Shown: positions 60,831 to 64,000 of the stretch, piece by piece
Numbering within the stretch: the first letter of the stretch is position 1
How the letters are laid out: each line of letters begins with the position of its first letter
Assembly (NCBI GenBank): GCA_013396635.1
Contig: WBMW01005313.1
Coordinates: 561,238 to 625,237, forward strand
Direction: 5' to 3'
DNA: 64,000 bases
From: Penelope pileata
Lineage: Eukaryota > Chordata > Aves > Galliformes > Cracidae
Made by a program: the position numbers and the translations under genes
Notes under the pieces: generated by a model
What the model saw: the letters and a program-made list of their open reading frames with translations, nothing else
Databases searched by the model: none
What the model was told of the DNA's origin: nothing

Positions 60831-63800
60831 GTTAGGAAATTAGACAGTACTTAGTTTCCTACCTGTGTGTCCTGCCCATCACGTGTCCTTACTGGGCTGC
60901 CCTGCCTTGTGGGGGCTCCCACCTGCTGGGGGCTGCTATGCTGCAGCGCTGAGGCACTGGGGACTTCAGCCGAACATGAGCCTGTAGTAAGGGTAGGGAT
61001 GGTAAAGCCTGCACAGCACCGGGAGCTGAGGTAATGTGAATCATAGCAGTGCTTAAAATAGAAAGCCACACTAAATGCTCTGAGTTTCTTCAGCTCGGTG
61101 GCGTTGGCGAGGCGCGCTCGCTCGGCGTGCTTGCTCGGCGTGACTGCGGTCTCTCTGCAGATCCCTCAGCGCCTGGCTGCCTCCAGGTGCTGGCCCTGGT
61201 GCGGGGGCTGCTCCCCGCGAGGCAGCAGCACACCCGCAGCATCTTCACCAAAGCTGATGCTGTCCTTGGCATTGCCTTTGTTGAGCAAGTGCACGTGGGC
61301 TTGTGTTATTTATTTATTTTTTTTTGTCTGCTTTTATTTTATTTTTCTCTTTTGGCCCTCGGTTATTAGATGCCTTAGTGTTGATGTCAGGTGCCAGCTA
61401 TCTGGAGGAGCTCGGTAAAGCAGATAACAAACCCCATCAGCAGCTGCACCTCCTCGGCAGGGCGCTCCTCAGCGTGGATGTGTTCCCAGCACTGATGTCT
61501 GCTTCTCTGCAGAACCCGCTGCTGCGGCTCCGTGCATGTGTGCAGCTCAGGGGCTGTGTTGGGGCTCACCCCCCTTGCTGCTGGCTGTCCTTTGGGGATC
61601 AATTAACACAGCTGAGCTTCGAGCAGCCCTGTGCAGCGCCAGGCCTGCGGCTGCTGCCCTCCATCACCCTGTCCCTTACGCACATCTCCTGCCCTGGGTG
61701 TGCTGGAGCGGCCGTCTGTCTGCTAGACGCAGGCAGGCAGCAGGGCTGGTAGGCTCCTGCTGCCAGTGGAAGCTGTGCCCTATTTTTTTGGCATTTAACA
61801 CGGCTGAGAGCAGCGCTGCAGGGACAGCGAGGAGCCTTCCTGGGGCCCCAAGGCAGCCGTGTGCACGTTTGTGTTTTTACTTGTATTTACATCTGTCTGA
61901 TGCTATTTTCTGAAATTGGTTCTACTCAGATTTGTGTTGTTCTCAGGTTGTTGGTGCTAAAGGTCTCAGTGTTCAATGGGCAGAAATACGTCAGTGCCAG
62001 CCTGGCCCCCACGGCTGGGCTGTGGGCAGGCAAAGCTTGCAGCTTTCCTTGAAGAGATGAATACCAGGCTGATGTAGGTGAGGCTGCCTGGTGGAAGCCC
62101 GTCCCCTTGCCTTCATGTGCAGGAGTGAAGAGCTGCCTGTTGGTTTTCCAGGTAGGAGAGGCAGTTGTGCCTGGGGGGATCGTGCTTCACCTGCACAGCG
62201 TGTTGTAAGCATCAGAGGGCATCGCCAGCCCTCTTCCTGTACTCACAGAGCAAAGTGATGGGCATTAAGTGCCTCACGCTGATATGAAGCAGTAGCAAGA
62301 AGAGTTTTGTTTTGTAGTATGCTCACTACAGTCTTTAAATGAAGAAAAATATACTTTGGGGGTGAGGGGGTGGTGGGATGGATGTGGTTGCTCTGCTGTG
62401 GGGTTCTTGCATCTGGTAGGGATATGTTGCTCATTTACTTAATTTTCAGATTGGAGTGAAATAGAGAAACAACCTCACTTCTTTCCTGAACTTTCTTTCC
62501 TATGAATTGTTTAACCTTTCAAACCTTTTCATTGCAGCAAATACTGCTAGCCAGGTTCTGAGTGGGTGTTTTTTCCCATTTATATAGTCTCTTTGTGAGA
62601 TTGGATAGGATATTAAAAAATAATAATAAAAAACCCAAACACGAGTGATCTCTCTTCCTCTAGTTATTTGAAAGGTTGTATTAACTCTGCTCATATTTCG
62701 TAATTTCCCTGACAGTTGACTATGAAATTTGACCTATTTAAATGGTTTTACTGTACTACATTTCCTGGAGACCTTTCAAGATAATCTGCTTCCTAATCTA
62801 AATTTAACAGTTACATAAACCACATCTTGGAGACTTGGAAATTTCTACCTACTGCCTCTGCCTTTTTTTTTTCCTTTTTTTTTCTTTTCCTTTTTGTAGA
62901 CCATACTGTAAAATGCAAGTACAAAATTTTAGTCTGGGATTTGCATGTAGCTTGTCATTTCATTTACATACGTAGGTGCATTTTTTTTTTCTTTTTAATA
63001 ATCCAGAAAAAATAGCTTATTTTTGTCCCACTTGAAAGTTTCCTTAGTACTGTGACCAGTTCCATTTTGGTCACTGTTTTAAAATGTGAAGAAATAAAAT
63101 CTCACTGGTCTGGTATGGGTCTAGCATGTATTTGTGTTACAGTTCCTCGAGTTTCTTGGCTTCCTCTTCCTTCTTTACAGATCTTCCGAGGTACTGAATC
63201 TCTCACGTACATGTTTAACTCTTCTCTTCAGCAAACTGAAGCCGGGGAGGAAGGACTGTTATTCTTTGGAGATTCTGTTTTATTTGTAAATCATGGCTGG
63301 ATTAAAGGGTTCATTTTGCGTGCTTGTCTCTGGCGTCTCTCACCTAACGTGCTGTGTGAGCTCAGGCTCGGGTACCTCATCCTTTCAGCTGCCTCTCTTG
63401 CTGATGCATAATGTGCCAAGACAAGAGGGTAGACCCTTAATGATTTATGTTGTAAATTTAGTTGTTTACTCTGATGCAAACTGAAAAGGGAAAAATGTTT
63501 CTGCGGGTGTTTGGAGCTCTGAAATTTTGTGAACACATACTGCCTGTTTACACATACTGCCTGCGTGATTTTTTTTTTTTTTTTTTTTGAGTATTGCTAC
63601 TGGCATTTTTATTTTGAGTAATGATCACTGACTTTTCAGAAATGGGAAGTGCCTTCACCCAGTGGCTTTCACTCACTGGCTTTGCTGGGGGAGAGGAGAG
63701 AGCAGTGGCAGAACCAAGTGGCTGTTGTGGAAATACTGGAGTTCATATAGTGCAGGTACTGGAGGGTAAGGAAAACGGAGCAAGCATAACCTAGAAGTCA

Positions 63801-64000
63801 CTAACCATAAAGCATCTCCCCTAGAGTTTTGGAAATGCTGGTGTTGTCCCTCTTACTACATTCTTGCACCTGCTGGCTGATGCGTTGACTGCTTGTAGCT
63901 TGGGATCATACCTGTTTCCAGCCAGGTGAGTGCAGGTTGGTTTTTTCCTAGTTTTCCTGGCAAAGCAAGACACGCTGTGTGCAACACAAGTCCCAGCTTC
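60831..64000 (+). other. Probable JADE3 intron to window end
   Basis: No recognised coding exon. A small CpG-dense block with a repeated gctcggcgtg lies near 61098-61150. A 119-codon open frame (63052-63411) spans a good acceptor at 63180. A tandem of acacatactgcctg precedes a T run at 63569-63588. Confidence 0.4.
63531..63588. repeat. Tandem 17-mer followed by poly(T)
   Basis: acacatactgcctg occurs twice, 17 bases apart, and is then followed by about 20 T. Confidence 0.9.

Noticed and set aside
1..64000. CRISPR arrays, tRNA, rRNA, bacterial-type operons, known miRNA such as the miR-221/222 cluster
   Set aside because: I looked for regularly spaced repeats, tRNA-like boxes and the miR-221 seed region and found nothing convincing. 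A covariance-model scan would be needed to exclude small RNAs.

Overview
The window reads as vertebrate nuclear DNA from a bird, most likely a galliform close to chicken. The evidence is split genes with GT-AG introns, at least six clear CR1 LINE fragments, a short Galluhop/Mariner1_GG-like mariner copy and an avian ERVL-type LTR. There are no bacterial operons, and nearly all of the many short open frames are chance.

Layout. (1) 1-3250: the 5' end of SLC9A7 (Na+/H+ exchanger NHE7) on the minus strand. Its first coding exon (2908-3073 or further) lies in a CpG island and intron 1 runs off the left edge. (2) 3250-17150: intergenic DNA between two divergently transcribed genes, with CR1 copies. 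(3) 17150-33350: RP2 (XRP2), the ARL3 GTPase-activating protein of the cilium, on the plus strand. Exons 2-5 are complete and spliced in phase (24204-24869, 27292-27406, 28520-28605, 30038-30121) and encode 316 residues, the same number as human residues 35-350. Exon 1, which should carry the acylated Met-Gly-Cys N-terminus, is not visible and may sit in the assembly gap at 17325-17367. Intron 1 holds the mariner and intron 2 an antisense ERVL-type LTR. A long 3' UTR has several poly(A) signals. (4) 33350-38480: non-coding, with exon-like fragments only. (5) 38480-39750: a CpG island interrupted by a 627-base gap. By synteny with mammals (SLC9A7-RP2-JADE3) it is the likely JADE3 promoter, although no JADE3 coding exon is seen. 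(6) 39750-64000: probably JADE3 5' introns, with a candidate 53-base untranslated exon at 53833-53885, CR1 copies and simple repeats.

The most interesting non-standard signals are: an exon-like open frame in RP2 intron 4 (28992-29162) with a good acceptor and matching phase, which would give an alternative RP2 C-terminus; a poly(A) hexamer almost touching the exon 5 acceptor; the JADE3-side exon with a complete upstream ORF; an unexplained open segment inside the ERVL LTR; and the loss of both expected first-exon regions to gaps. I found no convincing wholly new genetic system. Everything is judged by eye, without alignment or database search.
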